Assembly: GCA_048360435.1 (NCBI GenBank)
Contig: DBGCOP010000025.1
Span: 39,434 to 103,433 of the forward strand
Source: Limenecus sp048360435
GTDB lineage: Bacteria; Cyanobacteriota; Vampirovibrionia; Gastranaerophilales; Gastranaerophilaceae
Direction: 5' to 3'
DNA: 64,000 nucleotides
Made by a program: the position numbers and the translations under genes
Part shown: positions 8,291 through 17,322 of the stretch, piece by piece
How the letters are laid out: each line of letters begins with the position of its first letter
Position numbering within the stretch: the first letter of the stretch is position 1
Notes under the pieces: model-generated
The model's input: only the letters and a program-made list of their open reading frames with translations
Told to the model about the DNA's origin: nothing
Database searches by the model: none

Positions 8291-8992
8291 CTACTTTTTG
8301 TAAATTCTTTGATCTGCACATGTAGTATAGCTGGCATCATTGTACCACGGCATTTTTCCGTGCTTGATAATATAATTTGTACAAGCCCATGTTGAATTTG
8401 TATCATGGATACCGTCCCCCATAGGGTTTACACCGTCCGATGAAACAGTAAAGGCGTGGACATCAACCCCGACCCTGTTGGGACCCGAAGCTCCGTTAAC
8501 GTCAACGTGGATAACCCCGTAGATTCTGGAATTTCCCATATCTGTACCATTGCTCCAGTTATATATGTACCAGCTCATTCCGTCTGTTGTTTTAAAGTAG
8601 CTCGGAGGCTGGATAAAAGCCCAGGTATCACCGTCCATTTCATATGTCTGATAACCTGTCCAAGCATTGTCAGGAACAACATTCATCACGTTTTTGTAAT
8701 AGTTATTTATTGTTGCTGTTTGAGACCAGGGCCACAGCTCCAAATCACCCTGAGCCGATTCAACTGCTGATGTTGCTGACTGTGCCGTCAAATATGCCTT
8801 TTGTGTCTGTGCAATGATAGAAGACATATCTGAGTGTTCCTTCATTGCCGGAATTGTCAAAGCAGCTATAACACCGACTATTGTCAAAGTCAAAAGCGTT
8901 TCCGCAAGGGTAAAAGCTTTTTTACTATCTTTTTTTGTTTTTCCATTATTTTTCAGATGCATATTCTTACCGCCAAAATTATTCACATACAT
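8291..8992 (-). CDS. Type IV pilin/pseudopilin-like protein
   Basis: A 233-residue pilin-like protein. The basic leader is long, about 26 residues from this ATG, and ends KKA before FTLAETLLTLTIVGV, so the residue before the cleavage site is Ala rather than the usual Gly; Glu +5 is kept. A GAGGG Shine-Dalgarno about 9 nt upstream supports the ATG at 8992; a second ATG ten codons in would give a shorter leader. The C-terminal domain is rich in Trp and Tyr and carries VDVNGASGPN, the motif also seen in the pilin genes at 7592 and 48576. It starts 12 bp after the GT9 gene on the same strand. Confidence 0.8.
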   Translation of the reverse strand: MYVNNFGGKNMHLKNNGKTKKDSKKAFTLAETLLTLTIVGVIAALTIPAMKEHSDMSSIIAQTQKAYLTAQSATSAVESAQGDLELWPWSQTATINNYYKNVMNVVPDNAWTGYQTYEMDGDTWAFIQPPSYFKTTDGMSWYIYNWSNGTDMGNSRIYGVIHVDVNGASGPNRVGVDVHAFTVSSDGVNPMGDGIHDTNSTWACTNYIIKHGKMPWYNDASYTTCADQRIYKK

Positions 8993-9004
8993 ATTATATG
9001 CCCT

Positions 9005-10045
9005 CTAAAGCTTCTCGTCTATCGCTGTTTTTAAAATATTTACAGAAATATCACTAATACACTGATAATTTCTCTTGCACTTTTTCTTCAAACCGCAGGG
9101 CTGACAGGGCAAATCAGTTTTTATAACAACTGCATCCCTCTCGTGGGCCGCCCATTTTTTTGTATTCATCGGACCGTAAATTCCGATTACGGGTACTCCG
9201 ACAGAAGCAGCAATGTGAAGATTTCCGCTGTCCACTCCGACAAGCAAATCACACAATGCAGTGAAAGCAAGTGATTCCCTTAAAGAGAAACATCCGCAAA
9301 GGTTTACGGGCGGAATCTTTAACTCCGATTGCACAAAAGACATTATCTCTTCATAAGTTTCAGAGTCATTCTTTGTACCGTTAAAAAGAACCTGAACACC
9401 TTTTTCATTGCTTAAATATTCAACAATCCTTGCCCAATTTTCTTTTGACCATTCTTTTTTACGGTTGCCGCTTGTCGCATGGACAATGACTTTTTTCACA
9501 TTACTGTCAGGATTAACACTGTTTATTCTTAAAACATTTTTTACCTTTTCAGTTTCACTGCCTTCTATCCAGTTTTCGAGATAATCATCTTTTACTTCAA
9601 CACCGTCTGCTTTTAATACATCAAGGAAGCAGTCTATTTCGTGTTTGTCCTCAACATAAGGAACTCTTTTTGTCAAAAGAAAGCCTCTCATCTCTGTGTC
9701 AAAACCGACTCTCTCTTTTATACCGGAAGCAAACGCAAGAAAAGCACTGGAGAATGACCGTTTCAAAACATAAGCCTTGTCATACTCCCGTTCTCTTAAA
9801 AGCTTCACATAAAACCAGAAATCTTTTTTCTCAACGCCCTCTTTGTTTTCATACCTGTGTTTTTTGGTTGTATCAAAATACAAAAAATTGTCTACATAAG
9901 GGCACTTATCAATTATTTCGCCTGACACAGGCGCAACAAGCATATCAATCTGCGCATCAGGGAAAGCTTCTCTGAGATTTCTCAAAAAAGGCACCGTCAA
10001 AAGCGTATCGCCTATAAATCTGTATCTCATAACAAGAATTTTCAT
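9005..10045 (-). CDS. Glycosyltransferase family 9 (ADP-heptose:LPS heptosyltransferase-like)
   Basis: A 346-residue GT-B enzyme. The start MKILVMRYRFIGDTLLTVP is the family's N-terminal acceptor-side motif. The C-terminal half has VIVHATSGNRKKEWS and DLLVGVDSGNLHIAASVGVP, the nucleotide-sugar site of heptosyltransferases, followed by IGIYGPMNTKKW. Near the end four cysteines (CQPCGLKKKC, then C after RNYQ) match the pattern often present in GT9 proteins. It starts on the lpxK stop (TAATG overlap), so it very likely acts in lipopolysaccharide core assembly at the inner membrane. Exact sugar donor is not determined. Confidence 0.88.
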   Translation of the reverse strand: MKILVMRYRFIGDTLLTVPFLRNLREAFPDAQIDMLVAPVSGEIIDKCPYVDNFLYFDTTKKHRYENKEGVEKKDFWFYVKLLREREYDKAYVLKRSFSSAFLAFASGIKERVGFDTEMRGFLLTKRVPYVEDKHEIDCFLDVLKADGVEVKDDYLENWIEGSETEKVKNVLRINSVNPDSNVKKVIVHATSGNRKKEWSKENWARIVEYLSNEKGVQVLFNGTKNDSETYEEIMSFVQSELKIPPVNLCGCFSLRESLAFTALCDLLVGVDSGNLHIAASVGVPVIGIYGPMNTKKWAAHERDAVVIKTDLPCQPCGLKKKCKRNYQCISDISVNILKTAIDEKL

Positions 10046-11118
10046 TATTCCTCCCCTGCATTCAAAAGCTCATTAACATCCAAATCCGGTTTGAGTCTCA
10101 AAACATAAATATCATCAGTTATTTCAGAAAGCTCTTTAAGCTTCACAGCATCCTTCTCGGTTGTAATAAACAAATCAGCTCCGCAGTTTTTCTTCAATTC
10201 AGCCAGCTGTCTCAAATCATCATTAGTGTAAATATGATGATCCGGAAAATCTTTTGTTTCAACAACATCATAGCGTCTTAAAAGCGAATAGAACTGCTCG
10301 GGCTGTCCTATTGCACTAAAAGCAATGACAGAAGGATCATGCTTAAGATTATCATCAAGAGGTGTATTATCTTTCAGCCTGTAAACCATATCAGGGACAA
10401 GCGAACACACAAAAACAGGCTTTTTATATTTTTGCTGAAGATATCTTGCGTACGTTCTGGCTGACCTGTCAGTGTAATTTTTGTTTGTCACAACAATCAC
10501 ATCAGCCCTTTTCACCTCCATAACAGACTCTCTCAATGCACCGGCAGGCAAAAGACATCCGTTCGAAAACTTTTTGTCCGAATCAACAACAAGCACATTC
10601 TTATCTCTTGCCAGTTTCTGATGTTGAAACCCGTCATCAAGAACCAGCCTTGAGCATTTAAGCACTTTATAAGCATACTGCGCTGCTTTCAGACGGCTGG
10701 AGCATGTCAAAACACAAGCCCCCTTACAATTTTGTGCAAGCCAAAACGGCTCATCACCCGCCTCCAATGAATTAAAGAAGATTTTCTCGCCGTCAGAGAT
10801 GACATTAACATCTTTGTTCTTCAGTTTTCCGCCGTAACCTCTTGAGAGCACAGCTGTTTTATATCCCTGTTTAACAAAATAATTCGCAATCTCAGCCGTA
10901 ATCGGAGTTTTACCTGTTCCGCCCGTTGTGAGATTGCCCACAGAAACAATGTAAGCGTTTGGTTTTTCTGATTTCAGGATATTTTTTCTGTAAAGAAAAT
11001 TCCTGACCTTCGTCACACCGAGATACAAGAGCGAAGGAAGGAAAAGACCTGCAAAGACAATTGTGTCTTGCAGGTTATATTTCTTTTTGTAATGAAATTC
11101 CGTCAAAAATACTTTCAT
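10045..11118 (-). CDS. lpxK: Tetraacyldisaccharide 4'-kinase LpxK
   Basis: A 357-residue kinase that phosphorylates the 4' position of the lipid A disaccharide to give lipid IVA. An N-terminal hydrophobic segment (about 18-35) attaches it to the inner membrane. The P-loop is VGNLTTGGTGKTP (about 60-72), typical of LpxK, and the conserved LDDGFQHQKLARD lies near residue 160. It is followed by TTEKDAVKL at the C-terminus. It is the best evidence that this organism makes lipid A. It sits between the mlaD-like gene (17 bp) and the GT9 gene (1-nt overlap), an envelope-lipid operon. Confidence 0.95.
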   Translation of the reverse strand: MKVFLTEFHYKKKYNLQDTIVFAGLFLPSLLYLGVTKVRNFLYRKNILKSEKPNAYIVSVGNLTTGGTGKTPITAEIANYFVKQGYKTAVLSRGYGGKLKNKDVNVISDGEKIFFNSLEAGDEPFWLAQNCKGACVLTCSSRLKAAQYAYKVLKCSRLVLDDGFQHQKLARDKNVLVVDSDKKFSNGCLLPAGALRESVMEVKRADVIVVTNKNYTDRSARTYARYLQQKYKKPVFVCSLVPDMVYRLKDNTPLDDNLKHDPSVIAFSAIGQPEQFYSLLRRYDVVETKDFPDHHIYTNDDLRQLAELKKNCGADLFITTEKDAVKLKELSEITDDIYVLRLKPDLDVNELLNAGEE

Positions 11119-11135
11119 AAGAGTGCTCTCCGGCT

Positions 11136-12500
11136 CTAGAACATCAGCCTGAACAGAAGAAATCTCTTATTCAGTTTTTCAGAGAACTTACGAAGGTTCT
11201 TTGAAGTTTCAGAGACGTTGTTGATTGTTTCATTCAACTCGTCTTTTTTGTCCGTAGTCAAGTCGTTTACCGTTTCGAGAGTACAAGACAGGTCATCAAG
11301 AGCCTTGTTGAACTTCGTAACCGTTGTATTGATTTGTGATTTCAACGCAGGATCCTTTGTCATTCCGTTCACATACTCAGAAATTTCAGAAATATTTTTG
11401 CTTGCAATCTGAAGATTTTCAAGCGTTTGTTTAGTTTTCGGATCTTCAAGAACATTGTTCAAGTTCTTCGACAATCTGTCAATTGATTTTGTTGTAGACA
11501 TCAGAGTTTCTTTGAAGTCCTTGTCTGAGACAATTTCATTCAAATTGTCAGTCAATGCCATTATCTTCACAGACATTTTGTCAGTTGTTGCCATTAACGA
11601 ATCAAGGTCTCCTCTTGAAGAATCAATCAACAGCTGTGTTTTATCCAGAGTAGCATTCGCCTTGATTGTGAGCAAATCAACGTTAGAAACAATCTGCTTC
11701 AAATCCGTTATTACATCATCGCTCATAATAGCCGAGAGTTTTTCATTCGTTTCGGCAAGTGCCATAGCTGCTCTGTATTGAAGTGTCATAAAATCAGACA
11801 GTCTCAAAGGCTCTATAACAGTAAATTTTGATGTTGTTTTAGGATAAGAGATTGCCATTTTTGTATAAGGTCTGACATAAAGAAGATGTTTCCCGCCCTC
11901 AAGTTTGATTTTTCCGGACAATCTTTCAGGAAGCTGAAGTCCCGGAAGAGTAATGATATAAGCAATCTTGTATGCAAATTCCGTTTTTATTTCTTCTTGA
12001 AGATTTATAGGGAGAGTATTAGTTTCAATGATTTCAATTTTTTTAACTTTTCCGACATTGTGAGGTTTTTCGCTCAAAGTCATCTGAACATTGTCATTTG
12101 CATGCAAAACCTGAGATTTTTTGTTAATCGGAAGATATATGGTTCTTAATTTAGGCGGTGTAATTTCAAGAAATTGCTCGCCTATGATGCCAGATTGCTG
12201 AATAGAAATAGAAGAAGCATTCGGAATAGTAATGTTAGGTTCCGTGATTACAAATTTCACCTTCACATAGGGGTCGTCAAGGTTTGTCAAAACAGGTGTA
12301 ATTTCTTCGACCTGACCGATTCTCAAACCCATAAGCTGTACAGCAGAACCCGGTCTCATTCCGTTAACATCTTTAAAATCTACCGTGAGCCTTTCACCGG
12401 CAGAAAGAGCACGTCCTTTTATCCATAAAATACTGAAAATAAGGATAATCAGTGCTGACAGTGTAAGTATTCCGACTTTGAATGATGATGAAAAACGCAT
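11136..12500 (-). CDS. MCE-domain lipid-transport protein, MlaD/TGD2 family
   Basis: A 454-residue protein with one N-terminal membrane helix (about 8-26) and an MCE domain (about 38-115) marked by NGMRPGSAVQLMGLRIGQV. The C-terminal ~250 residues are predicted coiled coil with repeated Asn/Lys/Leu spacing. Such proteins form hexameric rings or tubes that carry phospholipids between the two membranes. It is longer than E. coli MlaD (~180 residues), as in cyanobacterial and chloroplast TGD2-type proteins. The ATPase gene is 5 bp upstream and the permease before that, making a complete transporter core. Confidence 0.9.
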   Translation of the reverse strand: MRFSSSFKVGILTLSALIILIFSILWIKGRALSAGERLTVDFKDVNGMRPGSAVQLMGLRIGQVEEITPVLTNLDDPYVKVKFVITEPNITIPNASSISIQQSGIIGEQFLEITPPKLRTIYLPINKKSQVLHANDNVQMTLSEKPHNVGKVKKIEIIETNTLPINLQEEIKTEFAYKIAYIITLPGLQLPERLSGKIKLEGGKHLLYVRPYTKMAISYPKTTSKFTVIEPLRLSDFMTLQYRAAMALAETNEKLSAIMSDDVITDLKQIVSNVDLLTIKANATLDKTQLLIDSSRGDLDSLMATTDKMSVKIMALTDNLNEIVSDKDFKETLMSTTKSIDRLSKNLNNVLEDPKTKQTLENLQIASKNISEISEYVNGMTKDPALKSQINTTVTKFNKALDDLSCTLETVNDLTTDKKDELNETINNVSETSKNLRKFSEKLNKRFLLFRLMF

Positions 12501-12505
12501 TATAA

Positions 12506-13273
12506 CTATTCTAATCCTTTATCTTGTGAATCATTTTCAGAGGCTGCATCTTCTGTTCCCGCAACCTTCATGGGGCCTTCTATACACGCAGTGATAAACT
12601 GTTTTGTATATTCATTTCCATTTTCAATCATATCCTGCGGAGTGCCCGAGTATACGATTTTTGTATTATATAACATAATAACTTTGTCAGCACACCTTTG
12701 AATGGTGGATAATTGGTGGGTGACAATAACAGAAGCAGGGTTAAATTCATTTCTCAATCTGACAATGTAATCTTCAATCATCGTTGACGACACAGGGTCG
12801 AGACCTGCTGTCGGCTCATCATAAAGAATTGTGTTCGGGTTCGTAACAATCGCTCTGGCAAAACTGACTCTCTTTTGCATACCGCCTGAAAGTTCATGGG
12901 GCATTTTTTCTTCAATCCCCTCAAGCCCGACGAGCTTCAGCTTTTGAGCTACAATCTCTTTGAGCTGTTCATCTGTATATTTATTTTTAAATTCTTTTCT
13001 TTCTTTTAATGCAAAAGCAATATTTTCGAATACGTTCAACGAATCGAACAAAGCTGAATACTGAAAAACCATGGCAATATCGCCGGGAGAAACTACAATC
13101 TCACCCTTGTCAGGCTTTGTAAGTCCGCAGATGAGTTTTAGAATCGTACTTTTTCCTGCACCGCTCAACCCCACGACTGCAAGGATTTCTCCGTCCTCCA
13201 CCTTGAAAGAAACATCACTCAGAACTGTTTTTCCCTTAAAACTCTTTGTTATATTTTTAACTTCTATTGTCAT
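12506..13273 (-). CDS. ABC transporter ATPase, MlaF family
   Basis: A 255-residue ATPase: Walker A GLSGAGKST (35-43), Q-loop VFQYSALFDSLNV, signature LSGGMQKR (128-135), Walker B ILYDEPTAGLD (149-159) and the H-loop in VIVTHQL. The SALFDSLNV stretch after the Q-loop is characteristic of MlaF. It energises lipid transport with the MlaE-like permease (32 bp upstream) and the MCE protein (5 bp downstream). The C-terminal tail is acidic and not conserved. Confidence 0.92.
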   Translation of the reverse strand: MTIEVKNITKSFKGKTVLSDVSFKVEDGEILAVVGLSGAGKSTILKLICGLTKPDKGEIVVSPGDIAMVFQYSALFDSLNVFENIAFALKERKEFKNKYTDEQLKEIVAQKLKLVGLEGIEEKMPHELSGGMQKRVSFARAIVTNPNTILYDEPTAGLDPVSSTMIEDYIVRLRNEFNPASVIVTHQLSTIQRCADKVIMLYNTKIVYSGTPQDMIENGNEYTKQFITACIEGPMKVAGTEDAASENDSQDKGLE

Positions 13274-13305
13274 AATTGTTCCTTAGTTTGCTTTTATAAG
13301 TTTTT

Positions 13306-14121
13306 TTAAAAGAAAAATAACATTGCAAAAATGTAATCGATTATACAAATCGCAACAAACGACCACACAACGGCTTTTGTTGTTGAAATTCCGACTCCTT
13401 TTGCGCCTCCGTATGCCAGATAACCGCACGTGCAGCTGATTAACGCAATAGCCGCACCAAAACACGCTGACTTTGAAAGAGCGACAAATATGTCTTTTAC
13501 AAAAAGCCCGTGCCACAAAGAACTAATATAGTTGAGCTTGCTCACATGTGCTGAAAGATAAGCGGCAACACCGCCGCAAAAAATTCCGAAAGTTGAAGCT
13601 ATCACAACAACAAACGGCATCATAACAAAGCCTGCTATGACTCTCGGTACAAAAAGATATTGAACGGGATTCACCTTCAAAACCTTCAAAGCATCAATCT
13701 GTTCGGTAACTCTCATTGTTGCAATCTCCGAGGCATAAGCGGAGCCAATCATTGAAATGATTGCAAAACCTGCCATAATAGCACCCATTTCACGTGTCGT
13801 AACAACCCCCATAAGCGCACCGACATATTTCTCTCCGCCCTGTTTAACCATTTCAGGCGCAACCTGCATAGAAATAATAATCGAACACATTCCGACTATC
13901 GCAAGCGTAATGGGCAAAGAATCAACCGCAAACCTTGAGCACTGATTAATTATCAGCTTCCATTGAAACTCTCTGTTCTTTATATTAAGAAATATAATTT
14001 TCAACACCTGAAGCGAGCGAATGCCCATCTCGCCGAGGGTTTCAAAAAAATCCTCAGCCTGTTCAACCAGCATTCTGCCCAGAGCATAGGTGGCACTTTG
14101 TTTAAATATATGATTAATCAT
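13306..14121 (-). CDS. ABC transporter permease, MlaE family
   Basis: An integral membrane permease of about 271 residues with five hydrophobic segments. It has the MlaE hallmarks VVTTREMGAIMAG and TMRVTEQIDALKVL, and a helical LGEMGIRSL start like the N-terminus of E. coli MlaE. I place the start at the ATG at 14121. A longer reading from a GTG at 14157 adds MPFPKKFDTITL, but that GTG lies within a plausible -35 box (14152-14157). No clear Shine-Dalgarno precedes either start, so the start is uncertain. First gene of the lipid-transport and lipid A run. Confidence 0.9.
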   Translation of the reverse strand: MINHIFKQSATYALGRMLVEQAEDFFETLGEMGIRSLQVLKIIFLNIKNREFQWKLIINQCSRFAVDSLPITLAIVGMCSIIISMQVAPEMVKQGGEKYVGALMGVVTTREMGAIMAGFAIISMIGSAYASEIATMRVTEQIDALKVLKVNPVQYLFVPRVIAGFVMMPFVVVIASTFGIFCGGVAAYLSAHVSKLNYISSLWHGLFVKDIFVALSKSACFGAAIALISCTCGYLAYGGAKGVGISTTKAVVWSFVAICIIDYIFAMLFFF

Positions 14122-14128
14122 AAGAGTT

Positions 14129-14157
14129 ATTGTATCAAACTTTTTTGGAAATGGCAC
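14129..14157 (-). promoter_or_regulatory. Possible promoter of the mla-lpxK run
   Basis: On the minus strand GTGCCA (14152-14157) and TACAAT (14129-14134) are 17 bp apart. Transcription would begin at about 14122, making the message for the ATG at 14121 almost leaderless. Matches are 4/6 and 5/6. Confidence 0.35.
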
Positions 14158-14194
14158 AGGCTTTTTGGTCTAGATTTTAAAGTTTGATTAAGAA

Positions 14195-14224
14195 TTGGTC
14201 ACACCCCGAAAAACACTGTAAAAT
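14195..14224 (+). promoter_or_regulatory. Possible promoter of the fliPQR-flhB operon
   Basis: TTGGTC (14195-14200) and TAAAAT (14219-14224) are 18 bp apart, ending 38 bp before the fliP ATG. The -10 match is good and the -35 weak. Confidence 0.4.
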
Positions 14225-14262
14225 GTAACAATAGTTGAGTATTTAATAAAATTGGGAAAATA

Positions 14263-15024
14263 ATGAAAAAATTATCAAACTTTATAAAAGCACTATGTGC
14301 AATGATTATCGTCTTTTGCACGAATACAGCCGTACATGCGGCTGTTGCCTTCCCGACAATTTCTGTCGGAATGACAAATGCAAACACCCCTCAGGAATTT
14401 ACTCAGGGCGTACAAATCCTCATTCTTTTGACAATTCTGACCCTCGCTCCGAGTATTTTTATCATGTGCACGGCATTCATAAGAATCATTATCGTGCTGG
14501 CTCTGACAAGACAAGCAATCGGAACTTCGACCCTTCCTCCGAATCAGGTGCTTGCAGGTTTGGCTTTGATTTTGACCTTTTTTGTAATGGCACCGACATT
14601 TACAAAAATGAACGATACGGCAATTCAGCCTTATATGAAAAATCAGATTACACAACAGGTTGCACTCGACAAAGCAATCATTCCGCTTCGTGAATTTATG
14701 ATTAAACATACAGAGGAAAAAGAACTCGGACTGTTTTTGAGCATGGCAAAAATCGAAAAACCGAAAAACTGGCAGGATGTTCCGACTTACACGCTCATTC
14801 CGGCTTATGTAATCAGTGAACTAAAAACCTCATTCAAGATAGGTTTTGTCATCTTTCTTCCGTTTCTTGTCATAGACATTGTTGTTGCGAGTATTCTTGT
14901 TTCAATGGGTATGTTATTTTTACCTCCGACAACCGTTGCTATGCCGTTTAAGCTCATTCTTTTTGTAATGATTGACGGCTGGTATCTGATTACGAAAACA
15001 CTTCTTGAAGGATTTATTACATAA
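14263..15024 (+). CDS. fliP: Flagellar export-gate protein FliP
   Basis: A 253-residue component of the type III export gate in the flagellar basal body. A cleavable signal peptide ends near residue 26 (VHA), as is usual for FliP. Four membrane segments follow. The FliP signatures are LSMAKIEKPKNWQDVPTYTL-like central loop and the C-terminal VASILVSMGMLFLPPTTV. First gene of a compact fliP-fliQ-fliR-flhB operon; the Shine-Dalgarno is weak (GGGAA). Confidence 0.96.
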   Translation: MKKLSNFIKALCAMIIVFCTNTAVHAAVAFPTISVGMTNANTPQEFTQGVQILILLTILTLAPSIFIMCTAFIRIIIVLALTRQAIGTSTLPPNQVLAGLALILTFFVMAPTFTKMNDTAIQPYMKNQITQQVALDKAIIPLREFMIKHTEEKELGLFLSMAKIEKPKNWQDVPTYTLIPAYVISELKTSFKIGFVIFLPFLVIDIVVASILVSMGMLFLPPTTVAMPFKLILFVMIDGWYLITKTLLEGFIT

Positions 15025-15041
15025 CTGAAAAAGGAAAATAA

Positions 15042-15311
15042 ATGGAAGATTCCATATTTTTAACACTTACACAAAACGTACTCATATTAATATTAATATT
15101 GTCCACACCGATTTTGATAGTCAGTATGGTTGTAGGGCTTTTAATCAGCGTATTTCAGGCAGTCACCCAGATTCAAGAAGCAACTCTGACCTTTGTGCCG
15201 AAGATTATTGCAGGGATTCTTACGCTGATAATTTTGCTTCCGTGGATGCTAAACATGTTCGTTTCACGCACAACAGAGATGTTTGAATACGTTCAAACAA
15301 TGATTAAATAA
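15042..15311 (+). CDS. fliQ: Flagellar export-gate protein FliQ
   Basis: An 89-residue protein with two membrane helices, the usual FliQ size. Helix 1 contains STPILIVSMVVGLLISVFQA and is followed by TQIQEATLTFVPKI, the conserved FliQ loop. It packs around FliP and FliR in the export gate. It starts 17 bp after fliP with an AAGGAAA ribosome binding site. Confidence 0.96.
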   Translation: MEDSIFLTLTQNVLILILILSTPILIVSMVVGLLISVFQAVTQIQEATLTFVPKIIAGILTLIILLPWMLNMFVSRTTEMFEYVQTMIK

Positions 15312-15326
15312 CGGGGTGAAAAGCGA

Positions 15327-16121
15327 GTGGAGCCGAATCTTCTGACAATGTTATCACCCGCAAATATCGTTATTTTTGTGATAATTTTCACAAGAATAAG
15401 CGGTATGATTTTTTCAATGCCTTTGATTTCCACTTATCCAATCCCCGAACAGGTAAAAATCTGGCTTTGTGCACTCGTGGCTTTTATTTTGTTTCCCATG
15501 GTAGCGGCTTCTCCTGCCGCGGCGCATCTTGTTGTACCGCACAGCATACCGGAGCTTGGAATATACCTGTTTAGAGAGTTCGCAATAGGATATATAATCG
15601 GATTTATTGCAACTTTGATATTTACTGCCGTTCAAATCGGCGGTGAATTTGTGAGTATACAAATCGGAATCTCAATGAGCCAGGTGCTTGATCCGACAAC
15701 AGGTGAAAGCACACAGGTTGTGTCTCAGATGTATTCTTATATCATGGCAATGGTCTTTATCGGACTTAATGCACATCAGTGGCTTTTTGCTTCGATTTAC
15801 AAAAGTTTTCAAAGTTTTCCTCCGGGAATTGACTTTGTTTTTAATTCAGCAGTGGTTTCACAGGTTCTTCACCTCTCAGGACAAATGTTTTCTATCGGAA
15901 TCAGCATGATTTTACCCATATTCTGTGTTATGTTTGTATCAGAAGTTCTAATGGGCTTTATGTCAAAAATGATGCCCCAGATGAACATATTCATGGTTGC
16001 TATACCTTTGAAGATATATGTGGGAATGATATTGCTTTTGATGTTCCTGTCACCGACTGTCAGCTATCTTATTACGGTTACGGAAACCTACCTCAAAGGC
16101 ATAATGGAGATATTTATCTAA
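15327..16121 (+). CDS. fliR: Flagellar export-gate protein FliR
   Basis: A 264-residue membrane protein with six or so helices. The start is GTG at 15327, preceded by GGGGTGA at 15313-15319; no ATG gives a better fit. FliR features are FTRISGMIFSMPL near the N-terminus and the loop QIGISMSQVLDPTTGES in the middle. It completes the FliPQR gate with the two upstream genes. Confidence 0.95.
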   Translation: MEPNLLTMLSPANIVIFVIIFTRISGMIFSMPLISTYPIPEQVKIWLCALVAFILFPMVAASPAAAHLVVPHSIPELGIYLFREFAIGYIIGFIATLIFTAVQIGGEFVSIQIGISMSQVLDPTTGESTQVVSQMYSYIMAMVFIGLNAHQWLFASIYKSFQSFPPGIDFVFNSAVVSQVLHLSGQMFSIGISMILPIFCVMFVSEVLMGFMSKMMPQMNIFMVAIPLKIYVGMILLLMFLSPTVSYLITVTETYLKGIMEIFI

Positions 16122-16133
16122 ACAGGAAAAATA

Positions 16134-17243
16134 ATGGCAGACGAAAGAACGGAAGAAGCGACCCCCAAGCGGCGGGAAGACGAGCGAAAAAAAGGGAATA
16201 TATCAAAAAGTCAGGATTTGACATCTGCCTTGAGCATGATAACCGGTGTCGGACTTTTGTTCGTACTTTCTCCAATAATCATGGAAAAACTCCAGAACCT
16301 GCTTTATTACACCTGCACACACCTCAACCCCGATGAAATTCAGGTGGATGACATAATCGCACTTTTTGCACCTTATGCAAAAATCACAGGAGACATTCTG
16401 CTGCCTTTTATGCTCGGGCTTATGGTAGTAACGGCAATAGTCATAAGAATTCAGGTGGGCGCACTTTTTTCTCTTGAAAAAATAAAACCAAAAGGGGACA
16501 AACTCACACCTTCCGGCATAGTTCAGGGGTTGAAAAAAATGATGAATCCCTTTGAGCCCAAAAATATGGTAGAAATAACAAAATCTTTCCTCAAAATGGG
16601 CATAGTAGGCTATGTGGGATTTTCAACCGTAATGGGAAGAAAAGACGAAATTCTCGGACTCCTTGGCGTGGATATTCCGACTGCGTTTGCTGTTCTTGCC
16701 AGCATACTGACACAAATGGTCATCAACATCTGCGTGGCTATGCTGATTATCGGCTTCATTGACAAAAAATATCAGGATTATGAATATAACAAATCCATAA
16801 AAATGACCAAACAAGAGATAAAAGACGAGTGGAAAAACATGGAAGGGGACCCGATTATCAAATCAAAAATCAAGTCCGCCCAGATGCAGTTCATGAAACA
16901 AAAAATGATGAGCGCAGTTCCAAATGCCGACGTGGTTGTCGCCAACCCGACCCACTTCTCTGTTGCACTAAAATATGACAAATCAATTGCCCCTGCACCC
17001 GTCGTAGTGGCAAAAGGCGTGGACTATATGGCATTTAAAATCAGAGAAATAGCAAAAGCAAACAACGTCCCCATAGTTGAAAACAAACCGCTCGCACGCT
17101 CACTTTACAAACTGGTAAAAGTTGATCAGGCAATCCCGGCGGAGCTTTATGTAGCAGTTGCCGAGATTCTTGCGTTTGTGTACGGCAAAAACGGCCCGCC
17201 GCAGGCACATATCCACAACCCCAACGCTCCTGTGCAAAAATAA
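16134..17243 (+). CDS. flhB: Flagellar export switch protein FlhB
   Basis: A 369-residue protein that sets substrate specificity of the export gate. The N-terminus EERTEEATPKRREDERKKG-like region (residues 4-22) is conserved, four membrane helices follow, and the cytoplasmic domain has the self-cleavage site NPTH at 271-274. The C-terminal tail is Pro-rich. It starts 12 bp after fliR. FlhA, FlhF and the rest of the flagellum are not in the window. A secretion-system SctU is less likely because fliPQR are of flagellar type. Confidence 0.95.
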   Translation: MADERTEEATPKRREDERKKGNISKSQDLTSALSMITGVGLLFVLSPIIMEKLQNLLYYTCTHLNPDEIQVDDIIALFAPYAKITGDILLPFMLGLMVVTAIVIRIQVGALFSLEKIKPKGDKLTPSGIVQGLKKMMNPFEPKNMVEITKSFLKMGIVGYVGFSTVMGRKDEILGLLGVDIPTAFAVLASILTQMVINICVAMLIIGFIDKKYQDYEYNKSIKMTKQEIKDEWKNMEGDPIIKSKIKSAQMQFMKQKMMSAVPNADVVVANPTHFSVALKYDKSIAPAPVVVAKGVDYMAFKIREIAKANNVPIVENKPLARSLYKLVKVDQAIPAELYVAVAEILAFVYGKNGPPQAHIHNPNAPVQK

Positions 17244-17322
17244 TTAATCTTTGTAAATATTCTGTGCTAAAACTCTGTCCTTTAGCTATAATGAATAGGA
17301 ATACTAGATTTGGATAAAGAAA

